DNA of 64,000 bases from Macrosoma leucophasiata (lineage: Eukaryota; Arthropoda; Insecta; Lepidoptera; Hedylidae). The position numbers and the translations under genes are program-made. The notes beneath the pieces are model-generated. The model did no database searches. It was given only the letters and a program-made list of their open reading frames with translations, and had not been told where the DNA came from. Shown here in pieces: positions 34,560 to 45,395 of this stretch (its first letter is position 1; each line of letters opens with the position of its first letter). The stretch spans positions 9,940,001 to 10,004,000 of the forward strand of contig JAWQUS010000003.1 in assembly GCA_036365455.1 (NCBI GenBank), given 5' to 3'.

Positions 34560-35225
34560 TTCGATCGTGGCTCTCGGCACTTGACAACCAGCTAACTGAG
34601 GGACGCGCTATCTTGATCCTCTGAATCACATCGGAACCGTACCAACAGGAGCTGGAGCTGACACTATATACTACAACTATTATCGACCATAAGACTAGTG
34701 ACGGATCAAGACTAGGCTAATGACAACGACCCTATCACAATGTAGTTATAGCGAAAGCTCTCGTCTCCTCCTTATTTATGTTCTCCCGATACAGAATCAG
34801 AGGTGTGTGGTGTATTTTGTTGATACCAAATTTAGCATAAAAGGTTATTTGTATTATTATTAACATTCCAGGTTTAATTGTTTACCTTTCTTTATGAATA
34901 TATTATCTGAAATTATTGTCCACTAAATAATGTAATCTATCCGTTTATTTTATTGTGTAATATAAGATTTATTTACATCTTAACTTATTGTATGGTAAGT
35001 TTATACATTTGTTTCTACGAGGCCGATGTATACAACTGAGAGGATTTGTTATGAATATAGTGTAATACCAGAAATTAAACATTTTAGGATATAAATATCT
35101 CATTCGAATAAGCTAAAAACCAAAGGTGCCCTTCATAGAAAGATTACGTTTTGTTAAATAATATTTCAAGTTGAATGATTTTAAATGAAGTTGTATGTAA
35201 TAAATACGATACTTTTGTGTTAGTC
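34560..35225 (+). other. cpo: probable cpo 3' UTR
   Basis: The sequence after the terminal stop is AT-rich with stops in all frames and no repeats I recognise. It runs to a candidate cleavage region about 20 nt after AATAAA at 35199. Longer 3' UTRs are possible. The extent is inferred. Confidence 0.45.
35199..35204 (+). terminator. candidate poly(A) signal AATAAA
   Basis: A canonical hexamer followed within 15-25 nt by a GT-rich stretch (TTTTGTGTTAG). It is about 640 nt after the last cpo stop. Such hexamers are common in AT-rich DNA, so support is modest. Confidence 0.4.
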
Positions 35226-35404
35226 TCGATAATGTTAGCATATTTAAATGAATTTTCATGACTATTTCAAATTATATTTACCTAATGCTTTCTTAGTAAT
35301 TTTTATAATGTTCAATCACTCGTTAAAGCGCTGGCACTCTAGTGTTGGTCTTACGATCCCTCGTAACTGTAAATGGATATTTGCAATAATTATAAATGTT
35401 TAAC

Positions 35405-35640
35405 TGACGTGAAGCGATAGGACGGGCCGCCCCTCGGTGCCGCATACGACGAAGTGCAATGCATTACTGAACGCTCGACGGCCGAGCGACGCGCGACCGA
35501 CGGCGACCGCCCGGTCGGCCGCACGACCGCACGACCGCGCGACCGGCCGCGTCTCCAGTCGCCAGTCCAGGACTCGCATCGTATCCGCATATCCTAACTC
35601 GCCCACACCGTTCCTTCCCTAGTTTCCCCCCTCGTTCCCA
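35405..35640. other. CpG-rich block downstream of cpo
   Basis: Very GC-rich, with a CGACCG-type short repeat (CGCACGACCGCACGACCGCG). Open frames on both strands here are composition artefacts. It may belong to a longer cpo 3' UTR or mark an unannotated promoter. Confidence 0.4.
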
Positions 35641-37620
35641 TCTTGAAGCTAATATTTCTTGTGCCTTGCGGAGTTCGCTCCTGAAATCCGAACACTCCTC
35701 GTGACTTTTAATTTCCCCAATGTAAATTAAATCTTAACTGTACGGTAACAGTTCGTATACGATGCGATACAATCGAGTACTGTTCAGTGTTGTTGCGAGA
35801 ATTTAGCCTTGGCCTTATGAGAGTTAAATAACTAAATGTAATCATTATAAATTTAATTATTTAATTAATTATTATTAGTAATAATTACTTGGCGACGAGC
35901 GCGCCGACGCTGAATAGTGAAACAATTATTCTATTTGCATGCTTTGACGAGCTTTTTGGTAATAATCTAATTTAAAATTTAGTAGTTACTTTTATTGTGT
36001 AACCGTTAGATCAATATAAAATTAGATAAGGGTATTTATTGTAGAAGATCAGCATAGTTACATTACTATATAATGAAAGTTATTCATACATAATAATGAA
36101 ACGGTGTAATGAAATTAAATTAACTGAAGTGTTAGGTTTAATCAAATGGAAGATTAATATATTTTTTATTTTTAGCTAGTTGACTATCGCATTCAGAGTG
36201 ATTACTGAATAATGTAAGAGTTGAAGTTGTGGTAACGACTTAAGTACACGACAATGCGAAATAGCAATAAACCAAAAATGAAATCTTAACGTTTATATTA
36301 TAGGGTTCTAGTAAGGTATTCTGCTGATGTAAACATGTAAAAATTATACAAAAAAAACTAAAAAAAATCCCTGCTTAGGCTATAATAAATAAGGTTTCGG
36401 ATATTTGGATTAATATCTTGACGCGACAGAAATCAATGAGGTATTCACGCGATCGACGTCGTCCTAAGGTGAGAAATACCGCTCGTGAATTCTTATGAAA
36501 ATCTCTTAGTCAATATTTAATAAAAATACCGTCAATTTTTGACTTAGCAAAATTTTATACGTTGTTTATAGAAATAATAGCTTTCACGATTTACCGAGCG
36601 TCATGGCGTATAGACCAAAGATAAACAATATACATAATTTTTAATACTAACCTCAGACCGTACCAAACTTGTATTTTGTAGGCGCACGTTATGGGAGTGT
36701 TTACTAAGGCAAGGTCTATTTATTGATAAATATTTCGTTGTAAACACTTGACGACATGCGTCGTGAGTTCGGCGTGTAAAAGCACTGATGGTTTTTAACG
36801 TCTATCTGTTTTATATTAATTAATATTATTTATGTCAATTCGTTTTTCCAATACCGATGCCAACATTGAATATCCAATAGCTGTAGGTGTGTTCTGTTTT
36901 TGTGTTCTGATTATGGTGGACTCTTACCAAACTTGAAACGGGTCGGTCGTAGATCAATTCATCGCCCACTCTGAACTATAACTGTCTCATTTTACTTGTC
37001 GACGTGCAATATTATAATTAAAGTTTAGTTTAACTTAATTAATGTTTATAAATATTTTTTCTCTATATTCAAGTAAAATACATATATTTATAATGTTGGT
37101 GCAGGAATTGGAAACTAAAACATCAAATCAGATTTCTGTTAAACTTGCTGATAAAAACAGAATTAAAATATCAATAGGAAATTTATAGATTCATATTAAG
37201 ATCTGATAATATTTTAAATTTCTACAGAATTTATCAGTTTCTCTTATATTAGTAATTCACTGTCGGTTATAATATTTAAGCTAAGTCAATGTTTACTTAT
37301 TTAATTCGATTATATAAATTATAATGCTAATTCGTATGTAAGTAATTGTGTATAGTGTAGTAGCGATCTCCCATACCTTCGGCGTGAGGCGTCCTCGCTC
37401 GCAGATTCAAAATACAACGAAAAGTTAATTCTTACTTTTCTGTTGCGTCTCCAGCGATAAGTGACTTTATTGCTTGCTGTTATTTACTCTAAAAAATAAA
37501 TAATTAAAACATGAATACTTCATCATAACTAAATTTAATATCTTGAATTAAATTTCTGTACAAGTTATCTTCTGAGCAAAAGTAAAGCCACTTATGTTGG
37601 AACATTTGATTTGTTTACTT
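35641..37620. other. AT-rich interval after cpo, no feature recognised
   Basis: No repeats matching elsewhere in the window and no coding frame. It may include alternative long cpo 3' UTR. Confidence 0.4.
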
Positions 37621-37671
37621 TAGTCGCGCGTCCGATCACATTGCAGTGTGTTGTAAGTCGACGCGCGACTA
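37621..37671. promoter_or_regulatory. 12-bp perfect inverted repeat in a CpG-rich segment
   Basis: TAGTCGCGCGTC and its exact inverse GACGCGCGACTA are separated by 27 nt that contain CACATTGCAGTGTG, itself near-palindromic, and an initiator-like TCACATT. It lies 31 bp before a possible start codon. It could be a promoter or a stable 5' leader hairpin. Confidence 0.5.
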
Positions 37672-37701
37672 AAACCGCGTGCGCTGGACGCCCACGCCGC
37701 C

Positions 37702-37720
37702 ATGATTCCGTCCAACAACC
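37702..37720 (+). CDS. possible first coding exon (MIPSNN) of an unidentified gene
   Basis: GCCGCC then ATG begins MIPSNN plus one base and runs into an excellent donor, ACC|GTAAGT at 37721. The local sequence is GC- and CpG-rich in an AT-rich setting and follows the inverted repeat. If real, the remaining exons lie downstream, probably beyond this window, since I see none in the next 26 kb. Six codons give no identity. It could equally be an upstream exon of a long non-coding transcript, or chance. Confidence 0.35.
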
Positions 37721-38097
37721 GTAAGTAGCGAGTAAGAGACGTCCAGTGGCTGCGGACACGGCTACGTCACCTTTTGCGGGACTACTCGATACATATCATC
37801 GTGTAATATTAATGTGTAATTAGATGTAAAGAGCGGTTTCATAGAGACGTTTATTCTGTATCCTCGTCTACTACTTATAATGCAATCGGCTATATGTCAC
37901 GCTAATATCGTTGTTTGCGTTACGGAATTCTCACTTGGCAGCTGAAACTTCTGACTTCGCTTTTTGATTATTTCGTGGAAATATAGATTCAGTTCCGTTG
38001 CTCGCACGGCGAACAGGTAATAAATGTTGCGCGTTTGCTTTAATACGTTCAATGTGAAATCGAGTATATTGTTTTCGGCTCGCGTCGCGACTACAAC

Positions 38098-38125
38098 GTG
38101 TGACGCGTGACGCGTGATGCGTGAC
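38098..38125 (+). repeat. short GTGACGC tandem tract
   Basis: GTGTGACGCGTGACGCGTGA then TGCGTGAC: three to four imperfect copies of a 7-8-mer. Confidence 0.6.
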
Positions 38126-39226
38126 ATTGGCCCGCATGAGATAGGGTAGAGTAGGGGTGTAGCATCGCCTTGCAAGTTAGGTTAAGTGAAGCGGTAACAC
38201 ACAAACACCGTGCATCGGAAACATATCAATTCTGTGCCCCTTATTAAATTTAGTTAAAATAACTAATCTAAGAGATACATATGAATAGCATAAAAAAACA
38301 AAATAATCGTTCGGAGTATCAAATACCTAATAAGTGTTGTTTTCGTACGTGAAGAAAGTAATTATGTAATATGGATTAGACTGTGTTTATATAATTGAAC
38401 GTGGATCGTTACATTACACATAGTACCCGAGTAGTGTCGCGAATTTATTTTAACTTAATCGCAATAGATTTTTGACTTTATTTTTATTGTTACTCCTAGG
38501 CTAATGTTTAATATGGCTTAATTACCAAAATCATTTTAGCAGTTCGCTTCGTATTCAGTATTAATGATCTTGTTTTATTTTTCGGTGACAAGACTTAGTG
38601 CGTTGCTGAAAACTTATTTGTATATCGAGCAAAGTAAACCATACAAACTATATAGTTAGTAATTAATTGTTAGATTTGTGTGACTTGGATTATTTAAAGC
38701 TTTTAGAGCAAAGGTAAAGTGTTATTGTGGTTTAAGAAAAAAACATAATGACATTGTAAAAATAGTGATAAATTTAGCTTAATTATCATTATTACAACTT
38801 TTATAGATGTTCATTAATTTTCTTTTCTTACTTCATGGAGTATTGTGGCATTGGAGACGACATTGTTAATTCAAATAAATTTGAGCTCATCCTTTATCGA
38901 AGTTTTTATTCCAATATCCCTTCTCAAGCGCGTTCTTTAAGTCTCCAAGTAAAATCTGAATATTTTCTCTGTTTACTTAATAATCATTCAAGTTACCAAT
39001 AAATCATAAGGGACTACCTATATCTCGAGTAACTTATCAATGTGAGCAAACATGAACATTTTTAATATTTTGTCAATAACCTTGTAATATTGGAAAAAAC
39101 TAGTAGTAAAATATTAATAGGTGTCTAGTTTAGGATAACTGAGATTAGATAATAATTGACAGTTGAGCTTTTATCTTTGCTTTGTAGAATTATTGCTTTT
39201 ACGTCTTCTGTAAAAACAGTTTACCA

Positions 39227-39312
39227 GTTTTCATGGATCATGTGAATGTCGATATATCGAACTCCTAAACTGATTTTACAGTGGAGGCAGATAGATATCT
39301 ATGAGTGAAATT
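39227..39312 (+). repeat. short dispersed repeat, copy 1
   Basis: GTTTTCATGGATCATGTGAA through GGAGGCAGATAGATATC; the second copy is at 44139-44219 in the same orientation. Confidence 0.7.
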
Positions 39313-40309
39313 GCTATGGAGTCTCCTAATTTTCAATGATATAATTTATGGCAGTGTTGTATTTATGTTATATTAGTTTTAAAGCATTATAGGGTCCAAA
39401 GATTGGGAATAAACTTATGTGACAAATGATTGCTCTTGTTTCTTTATCTCTTTCTCTTCTTCATTTTGTATTTTGTTTATTTTTTTTTCAATATACGAGT
39501 AATTAATTCAAATATAGTTATGTTTTGCAAAATATGCCTTTACTAAAATATCAGTGGAATGAATACAATGCTTAATTATTTTAATACTATCTACATTGAA
39601 GAAATTTGAGAATTCAATATAAAGGTATTTCATTTAAATGTAAAAAGTAGTTTCTTATATTCAACTGAATAGTGTTACTTTAACTTTTCAGCAATTTATT
39701 ACCTATTCAATTAAGTAACTTGTTTTAAAACGAAAGTTTGACTTGCCTCACAAAGTCTTTCGAAGGCGTTTACGGGATATGGGCTTTGTACAATCTAATT
39801 AGGAACATAAGGCCTCGAAACTATTCTCAGTAATATGCACACTTGCCACCAGGGACTTGGTAATTATTTAGACAATTTGAACTTACCGTGACCTCATTCT
39901 GAGGCCTCGAGGAAATTAGTACGAATAACATTAATATCACATTAGCCTCAAACTTGCTAAGCCGTGGCTAGCGTTGGTTATACTCCATACTGCGCGGCGT
40001 TAGTAGCTCACTAATTAATTTACACTGGTGTCTAACTTTGGTGAACTTTTATATTTTTGAGTGCTTTTTTTTCTTATGTACTCCAAATAAGATTAGTTCT
40101 GGGGTCATCTTAGCATATTGAGTAAGTAATGGTCATTATTTTGGTACCTAAAAACAGCAATCTTCCTCAAAATACAAAACACACTCCAATATTGTGATGG
40201 CACCAATATCCATTGTTGTTAAACAAATATCCTTATCCTAATTTATATACTGGTGGTAGGTATTAAGGACTGATTAATTAATAGGCCATATGAATAAATT
40301 GCCATTGAA

Positions 40310-40400
40310 AGAATATAATAACCACCTTATTTATAATGACTACCAATGCCTATGAACATTTTAAATACCAGAGAAATTGCTAATAAAATATGATGATACC
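40310..40400 (-). repeat. third, very degenerate copy of the LINE 3' tail
   Basis: A short match to the same tail (AATGCCTATGAACATTTT, ATACCAGAGAAATTGCTAA). Low support because it is short. Confidence 0.35.
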
Positions 40401-40554
40401 TCGAGGACTTTTTGACAGGTAAAAATGATAACCTTTCTATTAAGTACGTACCTATTCAATTTTAAAATACTTAAGAGATGAAGAAGAACAGGCACACGGT
40501 CTGGAGATGGAGCCACACCAAGGAGTACTCGATGAAGTGACACTCTCCTGTAAG

Positions 40555-41118
40555 TATAACGTAATAGTAACCCAAGAGGGGATTTTTGGATTTGCTCCAG
40601 CGCGTAAGATTAAGTTATAGGAGATACCTTGCACCCAATTCAGTACCTCCACCAAATCTAAGATTTCCATAAAAGGCCGAACCCTTAGGGCTTCCGCCAC
40701 GAGCTTGCCTCGCATCCAAATTGTCAGAATTTTGGATGGGAGCTTTGATGGGGTTCACTTTAGATCCTCTCTGAGTATCTGACATTCTTGAGTAATTTTT
40801 CACCTTCATTTTTGAACGAATCAAATGTTTTTGAAGAGGACGCGGCATCAACGTCTTGGGTCAAGAGCGTGTCAGATATTCTGTGAGGGTTTAAAATGTG
40901 GCCAAACAATGCTCCTATCCAAAATTCAGACAAATCGGAAGATGTGTAAGATCGTAGCGACATTTATATTTTTTTTTAAGACTATTCTTCGGCCGCGTCT
41001 TTATATACGAACCTTATATTTAGTGGAGATAACCAGCGGGGTTCAAGGAATCTCCCATATCTTTATCTGACGCGCTCGAGTAAATCCAAAAATAGCATCC
41101 TGGGCTCCCCTACTATAA
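40555..41118. mobile_element. foldback/MITE with about 140-bp inverted arms
   Basis: The left arm (TTTTTGGATTTGCTCCAGCG, ATAGGAGATACCTTGCACCC) is inverted relative to the right arm (CGCGCTCGAGTAAATCC, GGGGTTCAAGGAATCTCCC). The middle contains CCAAAATTGTCAG-type sequence. The arms have diverged by perhaps 20%. A further copy of the right half is at 28571-28962. Confidence 0.7.
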
Positions 41119-42225
41119 GTACCTTTATAAAACATAAGTAACAAAATAATAGTTCAAATTAAAAAAACCTTGACTCTATGAGAAAGTATTTTAGAATGTG
41201 ACGCTTATTTGCCACCACTAATGCATAAACACAAAATAATATGTCGGAGTTTACGCTCATGAGATTGTCCAACTATTACCTGTTATTGAACTTGGTAGCG
41301 AAATTAGATTATTTTTAAAAAAGGTTTGGAAGGATTCTGGTTTTCAGGTCATTAAGTGAATCAGTCTAATCACCTGATAAATCTGGAAAATCTGTTTTGT
41401 TATTAAATACCCTGTTGAGTTAATCTCTCTTGATACCAAGTATTAATCACCATCATTTTAAAGTACTTACGTTAAGTTATTTCTTTCAGAGTATCTAAAT
41501 ATCAGAACAGGATTATTTGGCTGGATTGTGTACCTACTATAGTAGATTGATTATACTTTAATGAATGGACATCAAAATAGTTTTTTCGTCTGGACTAGTC
41601 TAGAGAAATCATTACTGAAAATATGATCAGTCATTGAGCCAAAACCGAATTTTGCGATCATAAGTTAGCCACTTCAGCAGAGTATACACAATAATATGAC
41701 CACAGCTTTAGTCCGATTACATTTTAGTCTATTTCTTCACGACAAGTCCTTATAGGGCAAAAGCAGTAAATCTTATATCTTAAATTTTTTTTTATATAAT
41801 TGACAAAGTGGCAAACAAACGTACAGTTCACATTGATGTTAAGTGATGACTGCAGCCTATAGACACTAACACAAAGACAAAGGTCAAAATGTAGATGCGT
41901 TACTACTCCTGAGGCCTAAGGTGTTATGCCTCTGTGTGGGAAATTACAGAGCCGTACATTACCACCTGACCGGAACACGATAGTGCTGAACACTACCATT
42001 TAGCGGCAAGTATATTAGGTAGTGCGGTGGTTGGTACTACGTCTGAACGGCCCAAAAAGAATGGACCGTAGTCCATTCGGCCGTAATCAAAAATCGTCTA
42101 CGTCTCATCGGTCATAAATATTGTTAACAAATTTATACATGGAGTACATTCGAGTGCAAAAGTTATAAATTGAAATACTTAAAAAAAGTCTTAATTTTTT
42201 ATTATTTTCTTTATAAAAACAACGC

Positions 42226-42270
42226 TCTACACTCTCTGCCTACCCCGTTAGGGACCTGGCGTGAAGATAC
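42226..42270 (+). repeat. 3'-end fragment of the same LINE as at 62 kb
   Basis: About 45 bp (CGCTCTACACTCTCTGCC to GCGTGAAGATAC) match the end of the LINE fragment at 62055-62105 in the opposite orientation. It sits inside the long-TIR transposon at 42033-43261. Confidence 0.6.
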
Positions 42271-42326
42271 ATATATATATATACATATATAAAAACAATC
42301 AATCACTTAAACATATTGACAATAAA

Positions 42327-42900
42327 AACCGGGTCAAGTGCGTGTTGGGCCACGCGCAGTTTGTAATTTAAAGGTTTGATTAGTGTAATAAAAAAAATAT
42401 AAATATTTTCTATGGAGTTGTTCAAAAATTTCGAGTATAATATTTGGTGGACTATTACTCGCAAACTTGTAAAGCCAAATTAAGTGTGATAATTTTCCTT
42501 TTAATTTCGTTATATGTAGCTACTATTGCCGCAACGTTTGAATTTCTAACAATAACCGTTTAGTTGGTACAGGGGGGGGAGTACACTTGGCTCTAACGAA
42601 AATTGGCACTTTAAAGCTTAATAAGTCACGAACAGTTAACTTAATCCAAAAATGATGTAACCCCACCCCAAATAATAAAAAATATCCGTGCGTTACATGT
42701 AGGGGAGGTACCCTAAATAATTTTATTTTTCATGTTTTTATTACACCACATTGTCAGCGTGATTAAGGTGTACACTTGTGCTAAATTTCAAGTCTCTAGT
42801 ACCAACAGTTTTTGCGCTAAATTGCAGACGGACAGACAGACAGACAGACGGACATGGCGAAATTACAAGGGTTCCTTGTTTACTACAGAACCTTAAAAAA
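42327..42900 (+). repeat. dispersed lepidopteran repeat, AAGTGCG...GGAACC type
   Basis: Begins AAAAACCGGGTCAAGTGCGT and ends GGGTTCCTTGTTTACTAC then AGAACCTTAAAAA, with (GACA)n at 42830-42853. This shape is very common in Lepidoptera in my memory of such genomes; its superfamily is not assigned here. Nested in the long-TIR element. Confidence 0.5.
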
Positions 42901-44138
42901 CACTAATTGCATATTATTATGAACATTCTTTTCGCCACTCCTCTGACGTAACAGATAAACTGCCTGTTTGTGATTGGTTGATAAGAAAGGGTCATTGTTG
43001 AGTTAGGTACCTGAAGTCGTGCCAACTAGAAACGAAGATGTTAAAGATTTTGTGTACTTAGATTACAACTATTAGATTAAATACTTCTTTAAATATTTGA
43101 ATATTTTGTAGTGTAAATTTATAAACCATACGACTGTTACGCTTGTATGGGACTGTACTTTTAAATTATTTTATGACCGGGCCGTTGAGACGTAGACGTT
43201 TTTTTATTACGGCCGAATGGACTACGGTCCATTCTTTTTGGTCCGTTCATATTAAGTACCCCGGTGGTTCTACGCCCCCGCGTCACTGGAGCTCTACCAC
43301 CAGTAAAATTGCAAACTTCTCATTATTTCTTCTATAAACTAGACTTTACTAGACTATGATGCCCCCATAATTCATTTATGACACACGCTCATATTATTCA
43401 AAATCTCACTAGTAATCAAGTACTCAAGACAAGTTATCTGAGTAATCATATATAAATCAGTTCAATATTAGTCTCTACCTACTCCACGTGCTGCAGTAAT
43501 CTCTTATAATCAAAGTAGAGTGCAGTCCCGTCACTTTATCCGCATGAAAAAATCTGAGCTAAACAAGTCTCATATAATATCGCTTATTCTGGCGTCCGTT
43601 CGTGCCCTCTGGCTAACCCGGCTAGGGACGTGTTGTGAAACAGTAATGCTGGGTTTAATAAGTCCGAGTGAATTCCCCAGACTACGTGTCTAATACGCAA
43701 CCTTCCACGGACATCTTCGGATGCGATTAACACAGATACTGATTACGATCAGAAGTACGAAGTATTTAGGTTCTACTTTCAAATTATACGCTCGAAACTT
43801 TTTGGTCTACCAAATGGAAAAGGAAGTAAGTATGTAAGTATGTGTGTGTACTTTTGTTAAATATACCTAAGTAGAAACCAACAAATAATTGAAAACATCT
43901 TAGAACCCGCGCTTTATTAAAAATAAACTTCAATCCCTGCCTCAGAAACTGATTCTGAAAGACCAATGTGACTGTATTTATATTTTAGAATCAGTTTCTG
44001 ATCGAAATAGTACCTCTATTACCCTACAATTAATTTTTTTGTTACTGCTTGATAAAGATGATGAAGAAGAAACAAGAAGGAAGATCAAATAGTTGCTGTG
44101 TAATCTATAAATCTTATATTTGTTATTAAAGTTAATGA

Positions 44139-44219
44139 GTTTTCATGGATCATGTGAATGTCGATATATGAAATAAACTGATTTTGCAATGGAGGCAGAT
44201 AGATCTATGAGTAAAATTC
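44139..44219 (+). repeat. short dispersed repeat, copy 2
   Basis: Pairs with 39227-39312; about 90% alike, with a small internal deletion. Confidence 0.7.
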
Positions 44220-45109
44220 AAATTGATTTTTTCAGCTCCACTAATATCTGGTGAAACGGTAGGTATTTATTTATGCATGCATAGCAAGCATATATCAAAA
44301 TATAAGCATACGCCTTCGAGGTAATAACAAAAAACTGGTGTTGCTCGGTGCTACAATGACATTGTCTATAAAATGTTTTTAACGAACCAATTCAGATAAA
44401 TAAAGGTGAAAGCTCTTTGTTTTTTTTAATCAAAAACACATAAGGTCGAAAATATTCGAAGGATGGAATTAGACCCCCTGTCTTTTCACAGCTTAGTAGC
44501 ACCACTACGAGTACTTTAGCAAATCGCTCTGTGGTCCTCTGTTTCATTCTTCACAATATAATCATGGTCCAAGAAAGCCTTTTTATTATGGACATCGAGA
44601 TAATGGAGCAACATTTGTATTGTATTTTTTACACGGCATTAACAGAAAAGCTTACGACGAACAATAAGAACAGTCTACGACATGGTGGAAACCTCAGTTA
44701 TTTTTCCCCGGAGAGCCAAGTTTTAAAGGACTTTGTCTGCTTCGTAAATTGCCTAGACTCTATTCGCTTCTCTCGTTAAAGTAGTTTACAATGCGTATTC
44801 TACTTTAATTTAAGTTTAACTTTATGCAAAGATGCGTTACCTGTATGATTTAAGTAGGTACGTACAGCCACTATCCTAGCCGTATCCTACTTGCTACTTA
44901 CGGCATTTTTGTTTCAAACTTTTAGGGTAAAGATACCAGTTAAATGCAGACTTAGGAACGAATTCGCAATTCAGGATTCGTCTCGGGATGATCTAGAAGG
45001 TACTGGAACTATGAGAGGCCAAAATTATGAAATATTATTACTGTACGAGATTTCAGTCTTGGCTATCTAAAACATTGACGCTTATAAGAAAAATATTGAT
45101 CGTGTGATG

Positions 45110-45197
45110 GTATACTGATATTATATATTATTACGCATCTAACACCTCTTATACACCTCTTGTATACTGATATTATATATTATTACGCATCTAACAC
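45110..45197 (+). repeat. 52-bp tandem duplication
   Basis: GTATACTGATATTATATATT and the following CATCTAACAC recur exactly 52 bp later (45110 and 45162). Confidence 0.85.
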
Positions 45198-45199
45198 GT

Positions 45200-45395
45200 C
45201 TTGGGTTTGATCCTCGGGTCGAGGGCTATCAGAGATGTAGGTGTATTACCTTTTCTTGAGTTGCTATTGGGATTTTTCTGTTTTCTAAAGTTTCCCAGTG
45301 CCAGCCTCAGGATTTGGTAATGTGCCCGGAATCAAATGCTCAATTTCAAAAAGCTCGATGTCAATTAGATGTCAAGCTCGCCACCTGTAAGGTCT
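45200..45395 (+). repeat. SINE-A body, degenerate
   Basis: Matches the B box onward (TGATCCTCGGGTCGAGGG, CTATTGGGATTTTTCTG, CTCGCCACCTGTAAGG) with about a third of positions changed. The head is lost. Confidence 0.55.

Larger units (their letters stand above)
37731..40554. other. AT-rich interval, no gene seen
   Basis: Only the GTGACGC tract, the 39.2-kb short repeat and a LINE scrap at 40310. Possibly the first intron of the candidate MIPSNN gene. Confidence 0.4.
42033..43261. mobile_element. non-autonomous DNA transposon with about 88-bp inverted repeats
   Basis: Ends GGTACTACGTCTGAACGGCC and, inverted at the right end, GGTACTTAATATGAACGGAC. The arms stay alike through CCGTAGTCCATTCGGCCGTA to CGGTCATAAA. 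It is flanked by the 8-bp duplication CGGTGGTT (42025-42032, 43262-43269), possibly 9 bp with one change. Long arms plus an 8-9-bp duplication fit hAT, Merlin or Mutator-like groups; the group is not settled. The interior holds the LINE 3' fragment and a further repeat, and no transposase. Confidence 0.8.
41790..43308 (-). repeat. family D repeat interrupted by a DNA transposon
   Basis: 41790-42032 carries the A-tail to middle part and 43262-43308 carries the end (TACGCCCCCGCGTCACTGG to CTACCACCAGTAA). The inserted element is listed separately. Confidence 0.78.

Noticed and set aside
35390..35622. Arg-rich frames on both strands
   Set aside because: Composition artefact of a CpG-rich tract; both strands are open at once.
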